Below, piece after piece: positions 55,615 to 63,611 of a stretch of 64,000 bases of DNA. Both the position numbers and the translations under genes were made by a program. This stretch comes from Kineococcus aurantiacus. GTDB taxonomy: Bacteria > Actinomycetota > Actinomycetes > Actinomycetales > Kineococcaceae. The notes beneath the pieces were generated by a model. The model worked only from the letters and a program-made list of their open reading frames with translations, did not search any database and was not told the DNA's origin. The first letter of the stretch is position 1; every line of letters starts with the position of its first letter. The stretch covers positions 434,001 through 498,000 of the forward strand of contig NZ_JACCBB010000001.1 of NCBI RefSeq assembly GCF_013409345.1, in the 5' to 3' direction.

Positions 55615-56006
55615 CGGACACCGCCGAAACGTTCGACCGTGCCCGAGGCGTGCTGCGTCGTGCTCAGGTCCAGGCCGGGGACGAGGCTGATGACGTGGCC
55701 CGTCACCGTCACGGTGACGGAGTTCCCGTCCGCGCTCCAGGACGTGGCCGCGCGCGGGCCCAGCAGCGACTCGCGCCCGATCGTGGTCGCGAACCGCTCG
55801 ACGTGGTCGCGGACCACGGGGTCGGCCTCGGCCGCGAACTGCGCGTCGGGCACGACCCGCAGCTGCGCGACGCCCTCGCGGGCCGCGGCCAGGGCCACGG
55901 ACCGGCCGTAGGCCCAGAGCCCGACCTGGATGCCGAAGAACACCAGCAGCAGGAACACCGGCGCGATGAACGCCATCTCCAGCGCGGCCGACCCCCGGTC
56001 GTTCAG
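55611..56006 (-). CDS. TadE-like pseudopilin with probable CTG start
   Basis: A 131-residue TadE-family protein (NDRGSAALEMAFIAPVFLLL). There is no in-frame ATG, GTG or TTG at the right place. A CTG at 56006 overlaps the flp stop as CTGA, the same 4-bp overlap used by neighboring genes, so a CTG start is the best reading. The first ATG lies inside the hydrophobic segment and would destroy the signal. Confidence 0.78.
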   Translation of the reverse strand: MNDRGSAALEMAFIAPVFLLLVFFGIQVGLWAYGRSVALAAAREGVAQLRVVPDAQFAAEADPVVRDHVERFATTIGRESLLGPRAATSWSADGNSVTVTVTGHVISLVPGLDLSTTQHASGTVERFGGVR

Positions 56007-56236
56007 CTCGCGCAGGAGCTGCCCACGGCCACCGACGCGCAGGTCTGCAGGTCCTGGCTCTTGTCCTGGACGATCTTGTAGATCGCACCGCCGATGAGCG
56101 AGGCCGCCACGACCACGACGGCCGCGATGATCGCCCACTCCAGCGCCGAGGCGCCGGCGTCGCGACCGTCGCGGGCGGCGCGCCGGGCGCGGGCCGAGAG
56201 CACCCGCGCGCAGCGGGCCAGGGAGGTGGAGGACAT
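56003..56236 (-). CDS. flp: Flp-type type IVb pilin
   Basis: A 77-residue major pilin. Basic leader (28 residues, RAARDGRDAG), predicted prepilin-peptidase site after G28, then ASALEWAIIAAVVVV with Glu at +5. The mature pilin would be 49 residues with two cysteines near the C-terminus. ATG 56236 has a strong AAGGAGAA site. The prepilin peptidase (TadV) is not in the window. Confidence 0.88.
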   Translation of the reverse strand: MSSTSLARCARVLSARARRAARDGRDAGASALEWAIIAAVVVVAASLIGGAIYKIVQDKSQDLQTCASVAVGSSCAS

Positions 56237-56260
56237 CGGTTTCTCCTTGAGGGGTTTCGT

Positions 56261-57223
56261 TCACGAGGTGGCCATGAGGTTGTGGACGGCGGGGAACGCG
56301 AGGAACACCATGAAGGCGGTGCACAGCACGAGTTGGGCGACGAGCATCGACTGGGACTTCTCCCCCGCCTCGCCCTCGACGTCGGCCATGTCCCGGCGCC
56401 GCAGCGTCGCCGAGCGGGCCGCCAGGGAGGCGCGGATCTTCGCGCCGTCGTCGGCGGCCAGGGCCAGCGCACCGGCGAGGTCGGTGAGCTCGGCGACCGC
56501 CAGCTCGGTGCCGAGCGCGCCGAGCGCCTGCCACGGGGTGCTGCCCGACAGCCGGGCCCCGGACAGGGCCTGGCGGATGCGGACCAGCGCCCAGTAGTCG
56601 CTGACGGAGGCCGAGCTGAGCAGCGCCTCCGGCAGCCCGCGGCCCCCGGCGAGGTTCATGGCGACGAGGTCGGAGAACACCCCGACGACGCGCCGGAAGT
56701 CCCGCCGCCGCCGGGTGGCGTCGCTGCGCAGCGCCAGGTCGGGGACGCAGAACCCCGCTCCGCCCAGCACGAGCGCCAGCGACAGCGGCACCCCGCCGGG
56801 CAGCGGGACGCCGAAGGTGCGCAGGACGAGCCAGCAGACCGGGGCCAGCAGCACCAGCACCAGCGCCGCCACGACCTTCGTCGCGAGGAACTCCCCCGTG
56901 GGCCGGCCCAGGACGGCCAGGTCGGCGCGCGTGCGGCGCAACCGCCAGCCGCGGTCGCTGGCCAGGACCTCCAGCCGGTCGGCCAGCCGCGCCATCGCGC
57001 GCCCGAACGTCGCCGACAGCCCGAACAGGCCGCGATCGGGGGCCGCCGAGGCCGCGGCCTCGGCCGCCGACAGGGCGCTGCGCTGGTGGGAGCGGCGCAG
57101 CTGGTCCAGCCGGGCCACCTGCGTGGCCACCGACGGCCGGGGCCGCACGAGCGCGGCGGACAGCACGACGATCCCGCCGGCGGTCAGGGCGCCGGTCCCC
57201 AGGGCCAGGTGCAGGTCGCTCAC
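56261..57223 (-). CDS. tadC: TadC-like inner-membrane platform protein
   Basis: A 320-residue type II secretion F domain protein with TM helices near the N-terminus, middle and C-terminus (VVAALVLVLLAPVCWLVL; LVLCTAFMVFLAFPAV). With TadB forms the platform of the Tad machine. GTG start overlaps tadB by 4 bp. Confidence 0.88.
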   Translation of the reverse strand: MSDLHLALGTGALTAGGIVVLSAALVRPRPSVATQVARLDQLRRSHQRSALSAAEAAASAAPDRGLFGLSATFGRAMARLADRLEVLASDRGWRLRRTRADLAVLGRPTGEFLATKVVAALVLVLLAPVCWLVLRTFGVPLPGGVPLSLALVLGGAGFCVPDLALRSDATRRRRDFRRVVGVFSDLVAMNLAGGRGLPEALLSSASVSDYWALVRIRQALSGARLSGSTPWQALGALGTELAVAELTDLAGALALAADDGAKIRASLAARSATLRRRDMADVEGEAGEKSQSMLVAQLVLCTAFMVFLAFPAVHNLMATS

Positions 57224-58068
57224 CGCGGGCTCACCCCCGCCAGGAACCGCTCGTGGGTCTCGACCCGGGCCAGGCGCCGCAGCCACGTGAGGCCGGCGAC
57301 CATGAGCGCCGCGACGAGGACCAGCGCGACCTGCCCGGCGAAGGAGGAGTAGGGCGCGACGTAGTCGCGGTTGAAGACGGCCAGCAGGCCCATGACGCCC
57401 AGGACGATGAGCAGGACGATCTGCACGCTGCGGCGGATGCTGCGGCGGCTGGCCTCGATGCGCCGGCGCACGTCCAGCTCCTCGCGCGTCGAGGTCGCCA
57501 GCGCCGTGAGGACGTCGCGCAGACCGGGGCCGCGCAGCCGGGCGTTGAGCACGAGCGCGGCCACCACCACGTCGGCGCTGGGGTCGTCGACGTCGTCGGC
57601 GAACCGCAGCAGCGCGTCGGGCAGGGGTTCGCGGATGCGCAGCCGGTCCACGAGCAGGTTCAGCGAGGGGCGCAGCGCCGGCGCGGACGTCCCGGCGGTC
57701 GCCGGGATCGCCTGCTCCAGGCCGATGGCCCCGGCGATGGTGTCGCGCAACGACTCCGTCCAGTTCGCCAGCGCCTCCAGCCGGGCGATGCCGCGGTTCT
57801 CCTCGGCGTTGCCGCCCAGCAGCCGCTGCCAGCACGCGACGAGCAGGCCGATGCCGACCCCCGCCACGACCCAGCGGGTCAGGACGAGGGTGAGGACCCC
57901 GGCGGCCAGGCCGAACAGCGCCTGCCGGCCCAGCAGCGCGGTGCGCCGCCGGCCCGGGCGCGAGCTCGGCCCCGCGACCCGGCCCGCCAGGCCCAGGGCC
58001 GTCAGCAGGACCCCCGACCCGGCCACGGCCGCGGCGAGGGCGGCGGAGAACTCCGGGGCGAGCGTCAC
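57220..58068 (-). CDS. tadB: TadB-like inner-membrane platform protein
   Basis: A 282-residue type II secretion F domain protein (ANWTESLRDTIAGAIGLEQA, PSADVVVAALVLNARLRG) with N- and C-terminal TM pairs. Start GTG at 58068 overlaps the tadA stop (GTGA); the longer upstream extension is within tadA and not used. Confidence 0.89.
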   Translation of the reverse strand: MTLAPEFSAALAAAVAGSGVLLTALGLAGRVAGPSSRPGRRRTALLGRQALFGLAAGVLTLVLTRWVVAGVGIGLLVACWQRLLGGNAEENRGIARLEALANWTESLRDTIAGAIGLEQAIPATAGTSAPALRPSLNLLVDRLRIREPLPDALLRFADDVDDPSADVVVAALVLNARLRGPGLRDVLTALATSTREELDVRRRIEASRRSIRRSVQIVLLIVLGVMGLLAVFNRDYVAPYSSFAGQVALVLVAALMVAGLTWLRRLARVETHERFLAGVSPR

Positions 58069-59411
58069 GAACCCCACCGGTCCAGGACGGGCGCGACGTA
58101 CCCGGCGGCCTCGAGGTCGTCGGCGCACTGCAGCGGCGCGTGGGCCCGCGCGACCCCGTCGGGACCGGCGAGGAAGACCTCCGAGCTCAGGACGCGGCCG
58201 TCGACGCCGGTCACCTCGCGGACGCTGGCGACCACGCGGCGCAGACCGCCGCCGGAGTGGTAGGTGTTCTGCTTGTCGAGGAACACGACGAAGTCCACGG
58301 CCCCGGCGATGAGCATGTGGCTGGCCTCGACCGGCAGGTGCTCCTCGGCCTGCAGCGCGTACGTGGCGATGCGGTTGAACACCTCCGCGGAGGAGTTCGC
58401 GTGGATCGTCGACAGCGACCCGTCGTTGCCCTGGCTCATGGCGTTGAGCATCGTGACGATCTCGTCGCCCAGGACCTCACCGACGATGACGCGGCTGGGG
58501 TTCATGCGCAGCGAGCGGCGCACGAGCTCGGCCATCGTCACCCCGCCGACCCCTTCGGAGTTCGGCAGCCGTTCCTCGAAGGCGACGGCGTTGGGGTGCC
58601 CCGGCTGGGCGTCCAGGCCCAGCTCCAGGGCGCGCTCGACGGTGATGAGCCGCTCGTGGGCGGGGATCTCGGCGGCGAGCGCGCGCAGCATCGTCGTCTT
58701 CCCCGAGTTCGTCGACCCGGCGATCATGATGTTCTTGCGGGCCCGCACGGCCGCCCGCAGGAACCCGGCCAGGTCCTCCGTCAGGGTCCCCGAGCGCACC
58801 AGGTCGGCGAGCGTGGCGCTGGACAGCCGGGCGCGGCGGATGCTCAGGGCGGGCCGCTGGCACACGCCCATGACGGCCGACAGGCGCGAGCCGTCGGGCA
58901 GCCGCAAGTCCAGCTGCGGGTTGGCGGCGTCGAAGGGGCGGCTGGTCAGGCCCACGTTCGAGGCGAGGACCTGGACGAGCTCGACGAGGTCCTCGTCGGA
59001 CTCGGCGACGGCGCCGTGCAGCTCCTCGCGGCCGTCGGCGTAGGAGACGAACACGCGGTCGCAGCCGTTGATGTCGACGTTCTCGACGTCGGGGTCCTCC
59101 AGCAGCGGCTGCAGGCGACCGACGCCGAACAGCGCGGCGACGATGGCCGCGGCGACGGCCTCCTCCCCCGCGGCGGACAGCGGCGCGAGACCGGCCTCCA
59201 GCTCGGCGCGGGCGTGGTCCTCCAGGACCTGCACGACGAGGGACCGGGCGAACTGCCGCTCGTCGCCGGCGGACATGGGGCGCCGGCCCTCGGCGTCGTC
59301 GCGGCGGCGCTGGGCGGACAGGCGGTCGGCGACGGCGCCGCGCAACCGGCGGACGAGGTCGTGGTCGACCCCGCCCTCGAGGCCGTGCCGCTCGGCCAGG
59401 GTGGCGCTCAC
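58065..59411 (-). CDS. tadA: TadA/CpaF secretion ATPase
   Basis: A 448-residue type II/IV secretion ATPase: Walker A GSTNSGKTT (around residue 230), Asp box and His box (SQGNDGSLSTIHANS). Powers assembly of Flp pili. Typical length for actinobacterial TadA. GTG start overlaps tadZ by 4 bp. Confidence 0.94.
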   Translation of the reverse strand: MSATLAERHGLEGGVDHDLVRRLRGAVADRLSAQRRRDDAEGRRPMSAGDERQFARSLVVQVLEDHARAELEAGLAPLSAAGEEAVAAAIVAALFGVGRLQPLLEDPDVENVDINGCDRVFVSYADGREELHGAVAESDEDLVELVQVLASNVGLTSRPFDAANPQLDLRLPDGSRLSAVMGVCQRPALSIRRARLSSATLADLVRSGTLTEDLAGFLRAAVRARKNIMIAGSTNSGKTTMLRALAAEIPAHERLITVERALELGLDAQPGHPNAVAFEERLPNSEGVGGVTMAELVRRSLRMNPSRVIVGEVLGDEIVTMLNAMSQGNDGSLSTIHANSSAEVFNRIATYALQAEEHLPVEASHMLIAGAVDFVVFLDKQNTYHSGGGLRRVVASVREVTGVDGRVLSSEVFLAGPDGVARAHAPLQCADDLEAAGYVAPVLDRWGS

Positions 59412-60196
59412 GCGGCGCTCCGGCGGGTGGAACCGGTCGCGGCGTCGGCGAGGGAGCCGACGACGGCGCGGCCGGCGCGGACCAGGGCCGTGCGCTCGGG
59501 ACGCGCGGTGCGGGCCCCGTCGAAGACGGCGGCGCCGGCGGGGTCCAGCGGCAGCCGGCCGAAGTCGTCGGCCCGGTCCCCGGCACCGGTGAGCAGCGCG
59601 GCGGCGTCGTCGGCCTCGCGCGCGCGGCGGCGCAGGTCGCCCACCACGAGGACCCCCAGCCGCGGCAGCAGACCGTCGGGGCGGCGCAGCGCCCCGGACA
59701 GGACCCGCAGCCGTTCCCGGGCGTGCAGGACGGCGCCGGCCTCGGCGCGGACCACGAGCACGACGACGTCGGAGGCGCGCAGCAGGTCCAGGTGGACGGG
59801 GTCGGCGCCGACGCGGCCGGCGTCCAGGAGCACGTCCTGGTGGCGCGTCAGCTCGCGCAGCGCCCCGGCCAGGGCCGACCAGCCCTGCCCGGCGGCCAGG
59901 GCCTGCTCGGAGCCGCCGAGGCCGACGACGACGCGGGAGCCCCCGGCCACGAGCTGGGTCTGCTCCAGCACTTGCGCCGGGGTCAGGCCCCGGCGCGCGG
60001 AGGTCAGCAGCGGCAGCAGCCCGCGGTCGGCGTCGAGGACGGAACCGTCGGCGGCCGGGACGCGCGCGGCGAGGTCACCGCCGGCCGGGTCGGCCTCGAC
60101 GAGGACGGCCGGGCGCGGCCACAGCGCCGCGGCCAGCAGCGCGGTCGTCGTCGCCCCGGGGGACCCCTTGGCGGACAGGAAGGTCACGATCGCCAC
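59408..60196 (-). CDS. tadZ: TadZ/CpaE-like localization ATPase
   Basis: A 262-residue MinD/ParA-superfamily protein with a degenerate deviant Walker A, KGSPGATTT, in which the catalytic Lys of KGGxGKT is Ala while the first Lys remains. Such loss is typical of TadZ, which marks the pole for pilus assembly. GTG 60196 lies 4 bp after the cpaB fragment stop. Confidence 0.86.
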   Translation of the reverse strand: MAIVTFLSAKGSPGATTTALLAAALWPRPAVLVEADPAGGDLAARVPAADGSVLDADRGLLPLLTSARRGLTPAQVLEQTQLVAGGSRVVVGLGGSEQALAAGQGWSALAGALRELTRHQDVLLDAGRVGADPVHLDLLRASDVVVLVVRAEAGAVLHARERLRVLSGALRRPDGLLPRLGVLVVGDLRRRAREADDAAALLTGAGDRADDFGRLPLDPAGAAVFDGARTARPERTALVRAGRAVVGSLADAATGSTRRSAA

Positions 60197-60200
60197 GAGG

Positions 60201-60590
60201 TCACTCCCGCACGAGGTCGACGGACGGGGTGGTGGCGTCGGCCAGCCGCACCAGGGCGACCTGACCGGCCGCGGCGGCCGCGACGACGCCGGCGGCGTCG
60301 GCCGTGGGGACCAGCAGCGAGACGGTGCCGGAGTCGGTGCCGACCTGACCGGCGACCGACCCGGCGCCGGTCGTGCCGGAGGCGACGACCCGCGCGGCGT
60401 CGAGCAGGACGGTGCCGGCGGGCTGACCGGTGACGGTCGTCGAGCCGTCGGCCGCGACGAGGTAGGCGCGCACGGCGTCCCCGGCGGCCAGGCCCTCCGT
60501 GGGGCGCTGCTCGGGGCCCAGGACGACGCCGACGACCGCCGCGTCGGCCGGGACCGTGTCCCCGGCGAGGAACATCGTCCGGTTCAGCAC
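60201..60590 (-). pseudogene. cpaB: CpaB/RcpC (SAF-domain) C-terminal fragment, interrupted by mobile element
   Basis: A 129-residue fragment that matches only the later part of CpaB/RcpC proteins (end of a SAF domain, then RcpC-like GLAAGDAVRAYLVAADG and VSLLVPTADAAGV). The N-terminal TM helix and the first half of SAF are missing. Reading upstream, the frame meets TAA just before GTG 60590 and the serine integrase begins 26 bp away. It is in the right place, first in the tad operon. Most likely the gene was split by integration and its 5' part lies at the far end of the element. Confidence 0.82.
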
Positions 60591-60616
60591 GCGTTAGTTG
60601 TGACAGCATTCGAAGC
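60591..60616. other. Element/chromosome junction (att half-site)
   Basis: The 26 bp between the cpaB fragment and the integrase ATG contain the recombination product (attL or attR). They include CACGCGTTAGTTGTG; the dinucleotide core cannot be placed without the other junction. Confidence 0.6.
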
Positions 60617-62023
60617 ATGGTTGAACGGGCCGCGGTCTACTGCCGGATCTCGCAGGACACACAGGGCCTCGCGCTCGGCGTGACACGGCAGCGCGACGCA
60701 TGCGTCGACCTTGCCGGCCGCAACGACTGGGCCGTCGATCACGTACTCGTCGACAACGACGTCAGCGCGTACTTGGGACGTGAACGACCCGCCTATCAAG
60801 AACTGTTGCGGCTGATCGCCGCCGACAGCATTGACATCGTTGTCGCGTGGGCACCTGACCGGCTGCACCGATCCCCGGCCGAGCTCGAGACGTTCATCGA
60901 CCTGCTTGAGCGGCACCGCGTAAACGTCGTCACGGTGCAAGCGGGCCGATGGGACCTGTCGACCGCGTCGGGTCGGATGACGGCTCGAGTGCTTGGGTCG
61001 GTCGCTCGACACGAGTCCGAGCTCAAGGGTGAGCGGGTCGCAGCGGCTGCCGCGCAGCGAGCTCAACAGGGGCGCCGGTCGTCGTGGTTGCCGTACGGCT
61101 GGCGGCGCGAGGTCGATGCCGTCACGGGGGTTACGCACGAGGTGCTGCATGAAGAGCAGGCCGCAGTGATCGTTCGAATTGCTGACGAGCTACTCGCCGG
61201 ACGCAGCATGAACTCGATAGCGCGCGGGCTGACCACTGACGACGTCGCGACGCCATCAGGGGTGCCATGGAAGCCGCAGCTTGTGCGCCGGCTGGTCAAG
61301 CGGCAGTCGAACGCAGCTCGTCGCGAGCACAATGGCATCGTGGTCGGTGAGGCGGCTTGGCCCGCGATCTTGCCCGGCGAGAAACTCGATCGCGTGCTCG
61401 CGCTGCTGAACGACCCAGCGAGGCGCACCGCAGCGTCAACCCGAGCCGTTCACCTGCTCGCAGGTCTGGCCCGCTGCGGAATTTGCAGCGAGACGATGCG
61501 CTGCGGCAGGACCGCTCGATCGTCGGCGCGGATCTATCGCTGCTCTGGGCGTGGCTGTACGCAGCGGGACGCCGACCGTCTCGACGAGCTCGTCGTCGGT
61601 GCCGCTCTTACGCGCCTACGGCAACCCGACGCGCGCAAGTTGCTCGTCGCGTCGAGGAATGGCGATGCCGCCGCGGCGCGAGCGCAGCTAGAGGCCGACG
61701 AACTGCAGGCGCGCCTCGACCTAGCAGCTGATCAGTACGCCGACGGACTGCTCGACGCACGGTCTCACCTGCGCATCGTCGAGCGGCTGCGCCCTAAGAT
61801 GGCGGCCGCTCGCGCCGCCGCCCGCGCAGCGCTGCCAACGCCGGGTCTAGCCGATCTCGTCGACGCCGTCGATGTACACGCAGCGTGGGACCGGCTCGAC
61901 CTGGCGCAGCGTCGCGCGGTGATCAACGCGCTGCTGACGATCACCGTGCACCGCCCTCCGCGCACCGGCCGCACCTTCCACCGCGAGTCCATCGACCTAC
62001 GCTTCGGCCACGACCAGGGGTAG
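60617..62023 (+). CDS. Large serine recombinase (site-specific integrase)
   Basis: A 468-residue serine integrase. N-terminal resolvase domain with catalytic S12 (YCRISQDTQG) and the conserved Arg region APDRLHRSP; SARHESELKGER-like segment (VARHESELKGER); then the recombinase domain and a zinc-ribbon with Cys pairs (CGICSETMRC, YRCSGRGC), then a coiled coil. Integrates by attP x attB recombination with a short core and needs a directionality factor to excise. ATG 60617 has no strong ribosome site. Confidence 0.94.
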   Translation: MVERAAVYCRISQDTQGLALGVTRQRDACVDLAGRNDWAVDHVLVDNDVSAYLGRERPAYQELLRLIAADSIDIVVAWAPDRLHRSPAELETFIDLLERHRVNVVTVQAGRWDLSTASGRMTARVLGSVARHESELKGERVAAAAAQRAQQGRRSSWLPYGWRREVDAVTGVTHEVLHEEQAAVIVRIADELLAGRSMNSIARGLTTDDVATPSGVPWKPQLVRRLVKRQSNAARREHNGIVVGEAAWPAILPGEKLDRVLALLNDPARRTAASTRAVHLLAGLARCGICSETMRCGRTARSSARIYRCSGRGCTQRDADRLDELVVGAALTRLRQPDARKLLVASRNGDAAAARAQLEADELQARLDLAADQYADGLLDARSHLRIVERLRPKMAAARAAARAALPTPGLADLVDAVDVHAAWDRLDLAQRRAVINALLTITVHRPPRTGRTFHRESIDLRFGHDQG

Positions 62024-62037
62024 TCCGCGTACACAGA

Positions 62038-62052
62038 GCGACACACTGTCGC
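62038..62052. promoter_or_regulatory. Palindrome downstream of integrase
   Basis: Perfect arms GCGACA / TGTCGC around CAC, 14 bp after the integrase stop. Candidate regulator site or short terminator hairpin. Confidence 0.4.
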
Positions 62053-62078
62053 GCCCTGTAGTCAACGACACGACGCTG

Positions 62079-62094
62079 CGCTATTCTGATAGCG
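62079..62094. promoter_or_regulatory. Palindrome CGCTAT-N4-ATAGCG upstream of the XRE gene
   Basis: Perfect 6-bp arms around TCTG, 215 bp upstream of the XRE start; AT-rich for this sequence. Candidate operator for the XRE regulator. The rest of 62095-62309 shows no gene. Confidence 0.45.
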
Positions 62095-62309
62095 ACATCG
62101 ACTGCACGTCGAAGTCATCGCCACCCTAAGGCGCGAGGCCAGCGGGGTCCGAGCAGGAACGCGGCGCGCGAGGCCCGGTTCCGAGCTTCCTCGGCAATGG
62201 TGCGATGACCCGACGGGACCGTGCGCGAGGCCGGCGAGCAGCGACAGCCCGAGAGGGGCTGATCGAGCGCCGGTGTCTCCCCTTAACGGCATCCGTCCCG
62301 GGAGACGTC

Positions 62310-62552
62310 ATGACCTTCACGCGATCCCGCGTGCATACGTTCAATGGCCCCAACCTCCGCAAGCTCCGGACCGACAGCGCGAAGTCTCGCGAACTGCTCG
62401 CGATTGAACTCGGCTGCACGGCTGAGAGCGTCAAGGCGTGGGAGAACGGCAGCAGAGAACCCACCCTCGCGACGGCAGCATCGCTCGCGATCATCCTCCG
62501 CGTCTCGCTCGACGAACTCGTGCGTCGGGAGGCGAGCACCGATGCCGCGTAA
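62310..62552 (+). CDS. XRE-family helix-turn-helix regulator
   Basis: An 80-residue single-domain HTH_XRE protein (NLRKLRTDSAKSRELLAIEL, AESVKAWENGSREPTLATAA). ATG 62310 with a GGGAG site is chosen over an upstream ATG at 62205, whose extra 35 codons look non-coding. Likely a regulator of element genes or of excision. Confidence 0.82.
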   Translation: MTFTRSRVHTFNGPNLRKLRTDSAKSRELLAIELGCTAESVKAWENGSREPTLATAASLAIILRVSLDELVRREASTDAA

Positions 62553-62673
62553 GCGCAGCGACAATGACGATTTGCAAACGTACCTCGATCGGCTAGTCGC
62601 CGATGCACCACCGCTCACACCGGAACAGGCTGCGTTGCTACGCAACGTCTTCGCGGGGCAGGCTGCAGCGTGA
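62542..62673 (+). CDS. Small element protein
   Basis: A 43-residue protein (MPRKRSDNDDLQTYLDRLVA, then TPEQAALLRNVFAG), starting inside the XRE stop region (11-bp overlap). Short, charged and helical; a size and place often seen after phage/ICE regulators. Could be an excisionase-like or accessory factor; no domain recognized. Confidence 0.55.
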   Translation: MPRKRSDNDDLQTYLDRLVADAPPLTPEQAALLRNVFAGQAAA

Positions 62674-63145
62674 CGGCGCCAGTCCTGCGCGACGGAGTGT
62701 CGGCGCGTCCGCACCTGCTTGGGAACCGCGCCTCGATGGGCATCTGCACTGCAGCGTATGTGGTCTCCCAATGACGCAGATCGATCCCCTGCAGACGGCT
62801 CACCCGCTGTGCGCGGATGACGAACCCGTCGTTACCATGCCTGCGCCGGTCGAGCCGCAACTCGAAGTAGACCCCGCCCGATTCACCGGCCGAGAGTGGG
62901 AGATCTGGCACGCCGCCTACTGCGCCGGACATGCCGACGGCGCGGCCGTCGAGCGCGCCGAAACCTTCGCAATCGTCGACGACGCGGCCCGCTCGTCAGT
63001 GCGTCGGACGGCAAAGAGCCCGGACTACGCGACGTTGTGGGAACGTCGCGGCAACCTTGCCCGCGCGGCCGCCGTCCGCGACGACTGGCGCCGACGCGAC
63101 GAGCTCGTCGAGGCCGCCGGCGGGTGGGGCGGGGGTGCCCGGTGA
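62670..63145 (+). CDS. Zinc-ribbon-like element protein, probable frameshift near 5' end
   Basis: The GTG at 62670 overlaps the preceding stop (GTGA), but that frame stops at 62772 after 34 codons. The -1 frame carries a convincing C-x2-C ... H-x2-C zinc-binding pattern (HCSVCGLPM, TAHPLC) and continues to 63145. No ATG, GTG or TTG in that frame lies between 62672 and 62770, so either the two frames join by a -1 shift near 62715-62725 or the gene starts further down at ATG 62771. The C-terminus is helical (ARSSVRRTAKSPDYATLWER). Confidence 0.55.
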
Positions 63146-63300
63146 CCACACGGCTGACCATCGACGGGCTGCTGACCGCTGCCCGCCTCGAGGTGCACGA
63201 CCTGCCTGGCAACGTCGGACTGTCGGCGATCTACGTGCTGTGCCCTCGCCAGGAGCAGCCCCAACCCCACGACGAGCCCGCCGGGGCGGTGCCGTCGTGA
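63142..63300 (+). CDS. Small hypothetical element protein
   Basis: A 52-residue protein (TTRLTIDGLLTAARLEVHDL) joined by GTGA overlaps on both sides. No domain recognized. The overlaps are the main evidence that it is translated. Confidence 0.55.
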   Translation: MTTRLTIDGLLTAARLEVHDLPGNVGLSAIYVLCPRQEQPQPHDEPAGAVPS

Positions 63301-63611
63301 CCGGCCGCTCCCTGCGCCACACCGCGCAGCCAGCCGCCCTCGACGGCCGGGCCGGGCTGCTGGTGCTGCCCGACGTCCCCGACGACGCCCCCGACCTTGT
63401 GCGCGAAGGCGTCGCCCGCCGGCGCATCACGGCCAGCACCGGCCGCTGCCCCTGCGGCGCCGCGCTCGTCATACCCAACCGCGCCGCCCGCCGCGCAGCC
63501 GCCCGCAGCGGCCGCGACGTTACGCACGTGCGCGTCGAGCACGAACCCGGCTGCCCGGCCACCGAGGACGTCCTGCGCCCGGCGCTGCGGCAGTGGAGGG
63601 CGGAGCAGTGA
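63297..63611 (+). CDS. Hypothetical element protein with CxC motif
   Basis: A 104-residue protein with a possible metal-binding GRCPCGAALV and a later HEPGCPAT, plus an Arg/Ala-rich helix. GTG 63297 overlaps the previous stop and the next start overlaps its own stop. Unknown function, perhaps nucleic-acid binding. Confidence 0.6.
   Translation: MTGRSLRHTAQPAALDGRAGLLVLPDVPDDAPDLVREGVARRRITASTGRCPCGAALVIPNRAARRAAARSGRDVTHVRVEHEPGCPATEDVLRPALRQWRAEQ

Noticed and set aside
62205-62309. Extended N-terminus of the XRE regulator from ATG 62205
   Set aside because: The extra residues are Arg-rich without helix-turn-helix homology, and the ATG at 62310 has a GGGAG ribosome site.
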